DNA of 17,791 nucleotides from Firmicutes bacterium HGW-Firmicutes-10 (GCA_002841605.1 PHAF01000019.1:1-17791); one strand, 5' to 3'; counted from the stretch's first letter, positions 1 to 7,646 are shown. Made by a program: numbers and translations. Notes: generated by a model not told the origin, from the sequence alone.

Positions 1-890
1 TTAATCCGATACTCCCGCCCGCTGTCACTGTGATTAAGATAATACAACCAGCCATCCAGAAACAACAAATCTGAAGACATATCTTCACTGATGACCTTAA
101 TGTCCGTACCATCCAACTTCGCACTGCTCAGCCGGTAGTTATGATTCAAATCCGAGAAGACCAGTCGTCCCTGATTTTCGTTAAGCGCAAATACGCGCAA
201 GTCATTGACCTTCATCAAATCAGACCCATCCAACTTCACCCGATACAGCTTCAAAGCATCGGCAGAACTGTTAAAATACACCCAATCACCCACGACCAAA
301 GTCAGATCTGCGGCATCCTGAGCCAACACCTTCAACTCACCGCTTTTATAATCCGATATCATTAAACTATTGTTATCTTCTACCGAAATAAACACCAACC
401 CTTGATCAGAGGCATTCAATCGCTGAGCTGAAACATCTAAAAAACGCTCATTGATCGCTCCATCCGGCGACATTTTATAAATCCGATTCTCATCATCGTT
501 ATTGACATAGTAAATCCACCCGTTGACAATCAACATCCCGCCATACGGATACACGACATTAGAAGATACAAGTTCTTCCTTAGAACCATCCACCTTTACC
601 CGTACCATTTTATATTCATCATCCAGACTCATAAAATACACCCAGTCTTCAAACACATTCAAGTAAACTCCGGCACGCTCTGAAATTCTCACAACATTCG
701 ATCCATCGCTTTTACTGAAATAAATACGCAAACGATCGCGCGAATTCGCAAATACGACGCCATCCTTCACCTTGACCCGATACCCGAAATTCGCAATGTT
801 ACCGTTGGTATTACCTAACTTTTGTGAAGAAGAAAAAGAACATCCTAAAAGCAACAAGAACCCCACAAAAAGAATGATGACTTTTCTCAT
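1..890 (-). CDS. DUF5050-like repeat lipoprotein, C-terminus cut by the window edge
   Basis: The frame is open for 296 codons from the ATG at 888-890 to the left edge, with no stop, so the C-terminus is missing. The N-terminus is a lipoprotein signal: short basic start (MRK), hydrophobic stretch, and lipobox L14-L15-G16-C17, so Cys17 is probably lipidated and the protein tethered outside the membrane. The rest is a repeating pattern of about 40-45 residues, with W-[VIL]-Y-[FY] strands, acidic turns and V/L-D-G-[ST] (for example VKVDGSK, KLDGSD, KLDGTD). This is typical of DUF5050/TolB-like beta-propeller lipoproteins. No catalytic motif is visible. GGGAG lies 7 nt before the ATG. It starts 32 bp after the stop of the upstream HEAT-like gene, so it is probably last or near last in that operon. 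The family call is by pattern; the molecular role is unknown. Confidence 0.8.
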   Translation of the reverse strand, partial: MRKVIILFVGFLLLLGCSFSSSQKLGNTNGNIANFGYRVKVKDGVVFANSRDRLRIYFSKSDGSNVVRISERAGVYLNVFEDWVYFMSLDDEYKMVRVKVDGSKEELVSSNVVYPYGGMLIVNGWIYYVNNDDENRIYKMSPDGAINERFLDVSAQRLNASDQGLVFISVEDNNSLMISDYKSGELKVLAQDAADLTLVVGDWVYFNSSADALKLYRVKLDGSDLMKVNDLRVFALNENQGRLVFSDLNHNYRLSSAKLDGTDIKVISEDMSSDLLFLDGWLYYLNHSDSGREYRI

Positions 891-922
891 ACCCGCTCTC
901 CCATCGTCTTAACCCATTAAAG

Positions 923-1405
923 TTACTTTTGTCCGCCTTCTCTTAATTTCTTCACAGCGACCCACAACATTACAATACCCGGAATACCCAACACTAAAAC
1001 CCCGATGATCTGAGCGGAATTACCGAAATTGCCTCCGGAAAACATCAGTACCAAAATCAACAGTGCCAATAATAAACTTCCGACACCCCACGTCCCTATC
1101 ATGATCCATAACCAGCGAATTGAAATTTTGTTTTCCTCAACCTTATCCTCAATCTGTCTCTGACCAGAAGTCTTTTCATGCAAACTCACATCCCCCAGTG
1201 TTACCCCGGACGCGGCTCTGCGTACTTTTGCACTGGGATCACTTTGTGCCTGTCTTAATACTTCCCTGGCCTCATCAGGATTGATCGCCCTTAACGCCTT
1301 AACGGCACGTTCACGAATGGTCTCATCCGCATCCTTCGCCGCTTTCATCAATCCTTCAATATCGTTCCTCAAAACCATAAGGTCGATATCTTCATATGTT
1401 CTCAT
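923..1405 (-). CDS. HEAT-repeat-like protein with C-terminal membrane hairpin
   Basis: A 160-residue protein. Residues 1-68 form short amphipathic helices of HEAT type, with I-R-E-R-A-V-K-A-L at 30-38 and K-V-R-R-A-A at 60-65, a degenerate two-unit alpha-solenoid. Residues about 97-122 and 131-151 are two hydrophobic segments separated by a short Gly/Asn loop, so the HEAT part probably sits on the cytoplasmic face of a membrane hairpin. An AAGGAGG site lies 8 nt before the ATG. An in-frame-looking ATG just upstream is followed at once by TAA and is not a start. The gene is third in a run of three HEAT-like genes and precedes the lipoprotein gene. HEAT units usually bind proteins; no enzymatic residues are seen. 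The partner is unknown. Confidence 0.75.
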   Translation of the reverse strand: MRTYEDIDLMVLRNDIEGLMKAAKDADETIRERAVKALRAINPDEAREVLRQAQSDPSAKVRRAASGVTLGDVSLHEKTSGQRQIEDKVEENKISIRWLWIMIGTWGVGSLLLALLILVLMFSGGNFGNSAQIIGVLVLGIPGIVMLWVAVKKLREGGQK

Positions 1406-1459
1406 TACATAGACCTCCTTAATATTGATTTGTTACTGATTGTGATTGCTTAGTAATCC

Positions 1460-2464
1460 CTAAATCATCGATATATACATTCCTACCCAAACGACACCCA
1501 ATGTTGGTATACGGACTTTGACCTTCGACATCTGCGCCGCGACTTTCTCTATGAGCGGATCATCGGTAACGACGATTTTCTTGACATCGTCCAAACAAGA
1601 ACGCATCAAATCATCCAAATCCGATCCCGGATTATAGTCTTCACTATTGAAAAACTTATAACTGGCCACCCGCTCCATCTTGATCACCGCATGAAAAGAC
1701 AAACGGTCATCGATGTACTTATTTTCCTGATGTAAAGCCGATACGACTTCCCTGGCGATCATCGACGGAGTCACCGACATATCTTGAGGTAATTCACCCT
1801 CATATAAAATCCCCATCGCAAAAATATCGCGATGATGAAACAAGCGGGTGAAGTGCTCTTTTTCGATAACTTCATCTTCAACGGGTCGAACAACTTCTTT
1901 TAAAACAACGACATCCATCTTTTTCTTTGATTTCTTATTCGCATAAACAAAAAGACCAATCGCTATCGCACCTGATAAAACTCCACTAAAGAAATGCATC
2001 AATCGAGTTTCCGATGGGCTGCTTATCATAAGCAGAAAAGACACCAAAGATGACAATAAAAGAACTGCCCCAAGAATTCGATCCCATCCCCAACCAACTT
2101 TCTTTGAATCGGATATGCTTTGCTCCATGGGCTCCGGCTGTTTTATTGACATGATACTCACTGAACTTGGCGAAACCGTACCGGCCAGTTCAAAAGTCCT
2201 CAGCAGTAATTTATCTAAAAAATCCTGGTCATCATAAAGTTTCGATTTATGCAAAAAAGGCAAAACCTGACCACGTATATGTAAATCCGTTTCACTTATC
2301 AGATATTCCTTGACCGAATCCGCATCGCGCGCATCTTCTATTTCAATCAAAGCAATCACCGCTGCCTCACGAATCCCGGCATCCGGATTTAAAAGCGCTT
2401 CAAGCAACGCGATCCGGTTACGACTGTTTTTAAAGTTACTTACATCCTGTAATGATATCGCCAT
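1460..2464 (-). CDS. HEAT-repeat-like membrane protein with a cytosolic C-terminal domain
   Basis: A 334-residue protein. Residues about 14-72 hold two HEAT-like units (G-I-R-E-A-A-V-I-A-L-I-E-I near 30-42 and an I-R-G-Q-V-L-P-F-L helix near 63-71). Two membrane segments follow, at about 128-148 and 154-175. A basic KKSKKK stretch at 177-182 suggests that the C-terminal part (183-334) is cytosolic. That part has mixed alpha/beta character and no motif I recognise. The longest frame starts at 2470, but that ATG abuts the AAAGGAGG site with no spacing. The next in-frame ATG (2464) has 6 nt spacing and is the better start. The HEAT part resembles those of both neighbours in the order of helices and in the A-x-x-A-L-x-E/A-I core, so the three look like diverged paralogues with different C-terminal modules. 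Confidence 0.75.
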   Translation of the reverse strand: MAISLQDVSNFKNSRNRIALLEALLNPDAGIREAAVIALIEIEDARDADSVKEYLISETDLHIRGQVLPFLHKSKLYDDQDFLDKLLLRTFELAGTVSPSSVSIMSIKQPEPMEQSISDSKKVGWGWDRILGAVLLLSSLVSFLLMISSPSETRLMHFFSGVLSGAIAIGLFVYANKKSKKKMDVVVLKEVVRPVEDEVIEKEHFTRLFHHRDIFAMGILYEGELPQDMSVTPSMIAREVVSALHQENKYIDDRLSFHAVIKMERVASYKFFNSEDYNPGSDLDDLMRSCLDDVKKIVVTDDPLIEKVAAQMSKVKVRIPTLGVVWVGMYISMI

Positions 2465-2489
2465 CAACATCCTCCTTTAACAAACACAA

Positions 2490-2516
2490 AAACCGTGAAA
2501 TCCCCCATCACGTTTA
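2490..2516 (-). promoter_or_regulatory. Weak hairpin with G-rich loop between two HEAT-like genes
   Basis: In the 78-bp gap upstream of the 334-residue gene the minus strand can fold CGTGA against TCACG. An AAAC/GTTT extension continues the stem with a one-base bulge, around a loop carrying TGGGGGAT, and TTTTTG follows. It could be a partial terminator or attenuator that sets the ratio of the first gene to those downstream. The stem is short, so this is tentative. Confidence 0.3.
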
Positions 2517-2542
2517 ATTCGACTTAACGCATCTTATAAGTA

Positions 2543-2836
2543 TCAACGAGATTTATGCGTGTTGCGATAAGCTTTGTTTAGCAATGTTTCCATAAGTTCA
2601 TGATATACCGGATTCGCCGATTTTCCCAGTACGACGATAAATTCACTGTCATGATGATGATCCGGATCTTCCATTGCATACTCCCAAACATCATCGACGA
2701 CCGTCGGATCATCGAGTTCAACTAAAGCGATCGCTGCCTCTGTTTGCTTGATCCCACTACCCCGCATCATGATCCGATCCAAACCAATCACATCATGCTC
2801 ATCTTTCATTCTTTTGATTTCTTTGTTCGCAATCAT
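2543..2836 (-). CDS. Small soluble HEAT-repeat-like protein
   Basis: A 97-residue acidic and His-rich protein without membrane segments. The segment A-A-I-A-L-V-E-L-D-D at about 35-44, with preceding and following helices, matches the HEAT-like core of the two downstream genes. A D-P-D-H-H-H-D stretch lies near residues 57-63. The longest frame starts at 2881. The ATG at 2836 (MIANKEIKRM) instead has GAGGAGG 6 nt upstream, while the extra N-terminus would be low-complexity and lacks its own binding site, so I use 2836. It is the first gene after the probable promoter at 2905-2933, so it leads the HEAT/lipoprotein operon. No enzymatic role is visible; protein binding or scaffolding is the only reasonable guess. 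Confidence 0.65.
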   Translation of the reverse strand: MIANKEIKRMKDEHDVIGLDRIMMRGSGIKQTEAAIALVELDDPTVVDDVWEYAMEDPDHHHDSEFIVVLGKSANPVYHELMETLLNKAYRNTHKSR

Positions 2837-2904
2837 AAAGAACCTCCTCTTTCGGTTGTTGGTTGTGGATGGATTGCGCATACAGATAACTTCTCTATAT
2901 TTTC

Positions 2905-2933
2905 ATTATACACCTGTCCTGACAATTTGGCAC
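2905..2933 (-). promoter_or_regulatory. Probable promoter of the HEAT/lipoprotein operon
   Basis: A perfect -10 TATAAT (minus strand, 2905-2910) lies about 70 bp upstream of the ATG at 2836. The -35 is poor (TGCCAA or GTGCCA at 16-17 bp spacing). It sits in a small inverted repeat, GCACA-CTT-TGTGC at 2930-2942, which could be an operator or only a chance dyad. Confidence 0.5.
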
Positions 2934-2950
2934 ACTTTGTGCACTATTTA

Positions 2951-2968
2951 TCAATCAAGTTTGATTGA
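2951..2968. promoter_or_regulatory. Operator-like dyad between divergent operons
   Basis: TCAATCAA-GT-TTGATTGA is a perfect 8+8 bp inverted repeat with a 2-bp centre. It lies in the 222-bp divergent gap, upstream of the -10/-35 of the HEAT operon and upstream of the plus-strand promoter at 3011-3038. The loop is too short for a useful RNA hairpin, so a dimeric repressor or activator site is the natural reading. No regulator gene is adjacent. Confidence 0.4.
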
Positions 2969-3010
2969 AACCGAAATTCTCGATTTTGCGTCTGACAATT
3001 TTCAATACCT

Positions 3011-3038
3011 TTGACACATATTGAGAATGAACTATAAT
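3011..3038 (+). promoter_or_regulatory. Near-consensus sigma-A promoter of the metalloprotease pair
   Basis: Perfect TTGACA (3011-3016), 16-bp spacer, perfect TATAAT (3033-3038). The expected start of transcription is near 3045, only about 14 nt before the ATG at 3059. The ribosome binding site AGGTGG (3046-3051) would therefore lie at the very 5' end of the message. Confidence 0.8.
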
Positions 3039-3058
3039 AAAAGAAAGGTGGCGAGCAT

Positions 3059-4138
3059 ATGAAAAAGTACATTTTGACCTCCGCCATCCTCTGGGTCATT
3101 CTTCAATATGGCATCGTCCTCAGGATGCGCGGCTTCTATTTCGTGATTTTTGTTTCCGAATCATTGAATATCATTCTATTGGCACTTTACATCGGCGCCC
3201 TTTTTACCTTGTTTCGCAAAAATGTACCCAACGATCGTACCGAGTTTAACGATATCATCTATTTAGTGCTGACCTCTGCTCTTAGCGTTTACCTTTTTCG
3301 CAACATATACCTGCGTCCGGCCATTTACCTCTCTTTAGCCGCCACGGCCATGCTGGTTATGCTTACATTGACCAAACGCTCCAAACCAATCAAACTCAAT
3401 GTCGTAGAGCGGCGCAAATTGTTCTTCTTTCGCCCGACAACTCCCGAAGCGTTTCGAAAGGTCATGAAAATCACCTTGATCCTGTTAACATTGACCATTC
3501 CAGTCACCTTGACGATTCAATATTTCAATCTCGGTGTATTGCCTTCCATTGAAGACAATCCCATCGAGAAACACCGAAACCGACCCGACTTTATCGTATT
3601 GAACATCCAAACCCTCAGAAAACTGGATAATGCCGTATATGAAACCCTGAGCATCGAAGAGCGTATCGAAATACTTCAACTGGTCGAATACATCGAAGCC
3701 CACTTGGAAAACCGGCCACCGTACAAAATCACGCACCGACAAATGGCTATCTATCATTACGGTCAACACTACTATTACAGCGGTATCATCATCTTGAATA
3801 CCTACCATCTGGAAAAACCGTATGCCGGCATCATGCTATATACGACCTTGCACGAAGGAAGGCATATCACTCAGGAATACCTTATTCAAAGCATCGATTG
3901 GACTACACCTTTTGCCCAGACTTCAAAAAGTCTTGAGCACGCGCGCAAACTAAAAGAAAACATCGAAAATTACTATAATTACGATTTGTTCAATGATGAC
4001 ATCGTCCGCTATCGCAATCAATATGTCGAATTGGATGCGGATGGCTTTGCCAAAGAAACGATTCTGATTTACCAGAAGTACATCGACAATCTGTTTGAAG
4101 ATGCAGGCACCGAGCCTACCCCAGGAGACAACCCATGA
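3059..4138 (+). CDS. Multi-spanning membrane protein with HEGRH/ELDAD, putative metallopeptidase
   Basis: A 359-residue protein. Hydrophobic segments at about 4-20, 27-52, 66-82, 87-104 and 136-156 suggest five membrane passes, followed by a soluble domain of about 200 residues. That domain contains H265-E-G-R-H269 on a predicted helix and, 55 residues on, E324-L-D-A-D328. HExxH plus a downstream ExxxD is the zinc-ligand pattern of gluzincin proteases, and the neighbour has the same pair (HEIGH/EYRAD). I do not recognise the family otherwise, so peptidase activity is inferred. The stop overlaps the start of the M48 gene by 4 nt (ATGA), so the two are translationally coupled and may act together in the membrane, for example as protease and partner or as two proteases on one substrate. 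The C-terminus is acidic and Pro-rich. Confidence 0.8.
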   Translation: MKKYILTSAILWVILQYGIVLRMRGFYFVIFVSESLNIILLALYIGALFTLFRKNVPNDRTEFNDIIYLVLTSALSVYLFRNIYLRPAIYLSLAATAMLVMLTLTKRSKPIKLNVVERRKLFFFRPTTPEAFRKVMKITLILLTLTIPVTLTIQYFNLGVLPSIEDNPIEKHRNRPDFIVLNIQTLRKLDNAVYETLSIEERIEILQLVEYIEAHLENRPPYKITHRQMAIYHYGQHYYYSGIIILNTYHLEKPYAGIMLYTTLHEGRHITQEYLIQSIDWTTPFAQTSKSLEHARKLKENIENYYNYDLFNDDIVRYRNQYVELDADGFAKETILIYQKYIDNLFEDAGTEPTPGDNP

Positions 4139-5352
4139 TCAACATCCTAACCATTTTTATCATCCTAGCCACCTTCGCTTTCGATTTGTGGCTTTCAATA
4201 CTCAACTACAACCACCGCACTCAACCAATTCCTCAAAACGTCAAGGACATCTATGATACCGAAAGTTATACACGTTGGCTGAGTTATACCATGGAGAATT
4301 TCCGCTTGGGAATGATTGCCAAAGTACTGACGACGGTGCTGACCGTGCTGTTTTTGCTCTTTGGATTCTTCCCGCTGCTCAACCGGTTTTCACTGTCCAT
4401 TTCCACTGATCCGATATGGAGCACCATGATTTTTGTGGGAAGCTATATGATCCTTACTTCACTGATCGACATTCCCTTTTCCTATATCAAAAACTTTAAA
4501 ATCGAAGAGAAATACGGCTTTAATAAAACGACCAAGAAAACATTTGTATTGGATATATTAAAGTCACTGATCATGATGATCGTACTGGGCGGCGGTGTGT
4601 TGTATGTATTGCTATCCCTGTATCTCAACAGTGCGAATTTCATCCTCTATACCTGGCTTTTTTTAGTGGTCATTATGGTATTCGTCAATATCCTTTATAC
4701 CAAAGTGTTCATCCGGATTTTCAATAAACTCACACCTTTGCCCGATGGTGAACTCAAAGAGAAAATCATGGAATTTGCCAAAAACACGCAAACTTCCATT
4801 AAAAGCATTTCAGTGATGGATGCTTCGCGCAGAACCAAAAAACTCAATGCATTCTTCTCCGGCTTTGGGAAATTTAAGTCCATCGTACTGTATGATAATC
4901 TGATCGAAAAACTGAACAGCGATGAGATCGTAGCCGTCCTCGCTCATGAGATCGGACACGGCAAGCATAAGGACACGTTGCGCAATCTGTTATTGGGATT
5001 AGTTCAGATGGGTGTGATGCTTTATTTGCTTCAACTCTTTCTGTCCTGGCAAGCCCTGTCGATATCGTTTGGCTTTGAATCCGTAAACATCGGTTTTGGG
5101 CTGATTTTGTTCTCCGTATTTCTGTCACCCGTCGACATCTTGCTTGACATCCCCCTTTCCGCAATCTCGCGTTGGGCGGAATACCGGGCGGATGGATATG
5201 CCAAGGAGCACGGCTATAAAGATGCCATGATCACCGCGCTTAAGCGATTGGCTCAAGAGAACTTTGCCAATCTGACCCCGCATCCGCTGATGGTCAAGAT
5301 GACTTACTCTCATCCGCCCATCAGTCAGCGCATCCAAGCACTTAACAAATAA
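4135..5352 (+). CDS. M48 family membrane metallopeptidase (Ste24/CAAX protease type)
   Basis: A 405-residue integral membrane zinc protease. The N-terminal M48_N-like region has the motifs E-N-F-R-L-G near 54-59 and F-K-I-E-E-K-Y-G-F-N near 121-130. The catalytic H271-E-I-G-H275 follows within V-L-A-H-E-I-G-H-G-K-H-K-D, and the third ligand motif is E349-Y-R-A-D353. The ending S-H-P-P-I-S-x-R-I is the usual M48 C-terminal signature. Hydrophobic segments lie near 5-22, 61-83, 94-115, 140-163, 168-189 and again after the HExxH. In eukaryotes Ste24 cleaves prenylated CAAX proteins; bacterial relatives are thought to act in membrane-protein quality control, so CAAX processing should not be assumed. 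AGGAG lies just before the ATG inside the upstream gene, with a 4-nt overlap. A terminator begins at its stop codon. Confidence 0.93.
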   Translation: MINILTIFIILATFAFDLWLSILNYNHRTQPIPQNVKDIYDTESYTRWLSYTMENFRLGMIAKVLTTVLTVLFLLFGFFPLLNRFSLSISTDPIWSTMIFVGSYMILTSLIDIPFSYIKNFKIEEKYGFNKTTKKTFVLDILKSLIMMIVLGGGVLYVLLSLYLNSANFILYTWLFLVVIMVFVNILYTKVFIRIFNKLTPLPDGELKEKIMEFAKNTQTSIKSISVMDASRRTKKLNAFFSGFGKFKSIVLYDNLIEKLNSDEIVAVLAHEIGHGKHKDTLRNLLLGLVQMGVMLYLLQLFLSWQALSISFGFESVNIGFGLILFSVFLSPVDILLDIPLSAISRWAEYRADGYAKEHGYKDAMITALKRLAQENFANLTPHPLMVKMTYSHPPISQRIQALNK

Positions 5353-5376
5353 CCGCCCGAATAAGGCGGTTTTCTT
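5351..5376 (+). terminator. Intrinsic terminator after the M48 gene
   Basis: Stem AACCGCC/GGCGGTT (5351-5357 with 5365-5371), 7-nt loop, then TTTCTTTT. The stop codon TAA (5350-5352) runs into the stem. Confidence 0.85.
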
Positions 5377-5387
5377 TTGTGCAAACA

Positions 5388-5416
5388 TTGACAAACCAAA
5401 TTGTTCAGTTTAAAGT
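5388..5416 (+). promoter_or_regulatory. Promoter of the ABC exporter operon
   Basis: Perfect TTGACA (5388-5393), 17-bp spacer, TAAAGT (5411-5416). It lies directly after the terminator and 25 bp before the ATG at 5442, so the leader is again short. Confidence 0.65.
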
Positions 5417-5441
5417 AAAAAAGAACACAATGGAGGATCTA

Positions 5442-6356
5442 ATGAAACTCGAAATCAAGAACATTCATAAAAGTTTCTCAGGCAAGAAAATCTTGCATGA
5501 TGTAAGCTTCACCGTTACCACCGGGAAAGCCATGGGCTTTTTAGGTCGCAACGGCGCCGGAAAAACGACGACCATCCGTGCCTTGATGGACGTATTTAAA
5601 GCGGACGAAGGACACTTTCTCATCGACGGAAAACCCTTTGATCCTAGAAAATTCAATATCGGCTACTTACCGGAAGAGCGCGGCATGTATGCCAAAGAAA
5701 AAATACTGAACCAACTCGTTTATTTTGCAGAGCTGCGTGGAATTAAGAAAGCTCAAGCCAAAGCTTCCGCCGAGTACTGGCTCAAGCGTTTTGAATTGGA
5801 CTACGCCAAAAACCATAAACTTGAAACATTATCCAAAGGAAACCAGCAGAAAGTGCAAATCGCCCAGTCACTCATCGGCGATCCCGATATTCTTATTTTC
5901 GATGAACCGTTTAGCGGACTTGACCCCGTCAACTCCCAAGTACTCAAAGATGTCATCCGCGAGAAAATCGAGGAAGGCAAACTGGTCATCTTCTCATCCC
6001 ATCAAATGACTTACGTCGAAGAGTTTTGCGATGAAATCACGTTGATCGAGCAAGGCCGGATCATTTTGACCGGAAATCTCGATAAAATCAAAAATGACAT
6101 AGGCAAATCAAAAATCCGACTTAAGTCCGCCAATTTTCAAAACGGCGAACTAAAAGAAAAAATTCAGCACTTTACGGACTTTCTCGATATCAGCGAAGAC
6201 AAGAAAAGTCTCATCATCCATCTTCCCGAAAGCAACAATCTCAACAATTTTTTAAATCAGTGTTTAAAAGCGGGAATCGAAATCGAAATGATATCGCCTT
6301 ATCGGCCCTCATTGACCGACATATTCATTCAGAAAGTAGGTGAAGAACATGCATAA
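5442..6356 (+). CDS. ABC exporter ATP-binding protein (NatA-like)
   Basis: A 304-residue cytoplasmic ATPase that powers the permease encoded next. Walker A is G-R-N-G-A-G-K-T at 35-42. The signature is L-S-K-G-N-Q-Q-K from about 130. Walker B is I-L-I-F-D-E, with D154 and E155, and the switch histidine is H187 (S-S-H-Q). Residues from about 215 match the extra C-terminal domain (DUF4162 type) found in NatA/YhaQ-like exporters. The substrate is not readable; sodium, peptides and antibiotics are all known for relatives. The frame is open from 5379, but GGAGG lies 5 nt before the ATG at 5442, and the family motif follows at once (K-L-E-I-K-N-I-x-K-S-F), so 5442 is the start. It overlaps the permease gene by 8 nt. 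Confidence 0.93.
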   Translation: MKLEIKNIHKSFSGKKILHDVSFTVTTGKAMGFLGRNGAGKTTTIRALMDVFKADEGHFLIDGKPFDPRKFNIGYLPEERGMYAKEKILNQLVYFAELRGIKKAQAKASAEYWLKRFELDYAKNHKLETLSKGNQQKVQIAQSLIGDPDILIFDEPFSGLDPVNSQVLKDVIREKIEEGKLVIFSSHQMTYVEEFCDEITLIEQGRIILTGNLDKIKNDIGKSKIRLKSANFQNGELKEKIQHFTDFLDISEDKKSLIIHLPESNNLNNFLNQCLKAGIEIEMISPYRPSLTDIFIQKVGEEHA

Positions 6357-7584
6357 TATCTCTAAGGTGTTCATGTTTGAACTTAAGAGTATACTATCGA
6401 AGAAAAGCCTGATCATCACCACCGCGATCATAAGTGTCATTTTAATCATCGTTACTACGATCCCAACCATCATCAGTTTGTTTGACAATGGCGACAACAC
6501 GCCTGTTCCGACGGATAAGATCTCAATGATGGGATCGGGTATCGTCATTTTAAATAATGCCGTTTCTATAGAAGAACTAAATTTGTTTTTTGTGGATGTG
6601 GAGATTTTTGATTCGGAAAGTGATGTACGTAAAGCTTTGACGAATGAAAAGATTAACCAGGCATTTATCATCACTTCACCAACTTCACTGAACACCATCG
6701 TCATCAACCGCGAGCTTTACTCCAATGCTTCCTACCCTCTACAAAACGCATTGCGGCAGTTGCAGATTCGACGCAATTTGGTTGAAATGAATCTAGATCC
6801 CAACCAGGTTAACCTAGCATACAATGTCAATATTTCAATCAATGAAGAAGTCATCGGCAAAGATGCCAGTGACAGCTTTCTGATTGCTTATGTGCTCATG
6901 TTTGCGGTGTATATGCTCGTCATCATGTATGGTGCCATGGTATCTACTTCTGTTGCCCGGGAAAAAGACAATCGCACGATGGAACTGCTCATCACCTCAA
7001 CGAAACCCGATGCACTGATCATCGGTAAAGTCTTTGCGAATGGGTTGGCCGGAGTACTTCAGTTTGGTTTCATTTCCATCGTCGCAATTTTAGGTATTTT
7101 CGTCAACCGTGCCAACTACCCTTCAGAAATCCTTTCGATGGTTCTTGGAGGCTTACGCTGGGATTCCATGATGGTCTTTTTGATCTTCACCTTCTTTGGT
7201 TATTTGCTTTATTTATTCATCTACGCTTCTCTGGGATCTCTTGTAAGCAAGATGGAAGATGTCTCTTCTTCAGTTGCACCGATTACGCTGCTGTTTATCG
7301 CATCGTATGTCATTGCAACCCTTGGATTGCAAATGCCGGAAATCATGATCGTAAAAATCGGTTCCTATATTCCCTTTACCGCAATCCTGGCTATGCCGGT
7401 ACGCTACTTTCTGACATCGGTCAGCTGGATTGAATTGGTGATTTCATTAATGCTGATGACATTTACCGCGTGGTTGTTTGCACGTATCTCCATTGATATT
7501 TACCGATTAGGATCGCTTAACTACGGCAATAAGCTGTCATTTGTCAAAGCACTTCAACTCATACGCGAAGATAAACGAAAATAA
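6349..7584 (+). CDS. ABC-2 type exporter permease (NatB-like)
   Basis: A 411-residue membrane subunit. One N-terminal membrane segment (about 20-44) is followed by an extracytoplasmic domain of roughly 130 residues (45-175), and then by five or six more segments between about 176 and 381. The sequence S-V-A-R-E-K-D-N-R-T-M-E-L-L-I-T-S (about 201-217) is the characteristic cytoplasmic loop of ABC2_membrane_3/NatB permeases, where the ATPase docks. An upstream GTG at 6340 keeps the frame, but AGGTG is 6 nt before the ATG at 6349, so I use 6349. The 8-nt overlap with the ATPase gene implies coupled translation and fixed subunit ratio. The stop codon overlaps the minus-strand terminator of the predicted small RNA at 7583-7641. 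Confidence 0.92.
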   Translation: MHNISKVFMFELKSILSKKSLIITTAIISVILIIVTTIPTIISLFDNGDNTPVPTDKISMMGSGIVILNNAVSIEELNLFFVDVEIFDSESDVRKALTNEKINQAFIITSPTSLNTIVINRELYSNASYPLQNALRQLQIRRNLVEMNLDPNQVNLAYNVNISINEEVIGKDASDSFLIAYVLMFAVYMLVIMYGAMVSTSVAREKDNRTMELLITSTKPDALIIGKVFANGLAGVLQFGFISIVAILGIFVNRANYPSEILSMVLGGLRWDSMMVFLIFTFFGYLLYLFIYASLGSLVSKMEDVSSSVAPITLLFIASYVIATLGLQMPEIMIVKIGSYIPFTAILAMPVRYFLTSVSWIELVISLMLMTFTAWLFARISIDIYRLGSLNYGNKLSFVKALQLIREDKRK

Positions 7585-7604
7585 AAAGGACACGATGTGT
7601 CCTT
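7583..7604 (-). terminator. Terminator of small RNA B
   Basis: Perfect 8-bp stem (7597-7604 with 7586-7593), 3-nt loop, then a T tract on the minus strand (T at 7587-7583, then ATTTT). On the plus strand the same hairpin has no T tract and is a weak terminator for the ABC operon. Confidence 0.8.
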
Positions 7605-7641
7605 ATATGATTGCGTGTGTGGGGGGGATAGAGCAATCACA
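7583..7641 (-). ncRNA. Predicted small RNA B with C-rich loop
   Basis: Read on the minus strand, a complete transcription unit is visible: promoter at 7647-7675, expected start near 7640-7642, then a 10-bp hairpin and a terminator. The hairpin pairs GTGTGATTGC (7642-7633) with GCAATCATAT (7614-7605), including two G-U pairs. Its 18-nt loop is TCTATCCCCCCCACACAC. The terminator stem AAGGACAC-ATC-GTGTCCTT with a TTTTT tail follows directly. The RNA would be about 60 nt and contains no start codon with a binding site. C-rich loops are the seed of many Gram-positive small RNAs that pair with Shine-Dalgarno sequences; the function here is inferred from that. Small RNA A has the same architecture 132 bp away. 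Confidence 0.6.
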
Positions 7642-7646
7642 CTATT

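Noticed and set aside
2543..2561. CRISPR-like or tandem repeat array among the HEAT-like genes
   Set aside because: The similarity is at protein level between diverged genes; no repeated DNA units with regular spacing are present.
3485..3808. Antisense open frames inside real genes (for example minus strand within the 3059-4138 gene)
   Set aside because: They have no binding sites, no family motifs and composition typical of shadow frames; the sense genes have clear domains.
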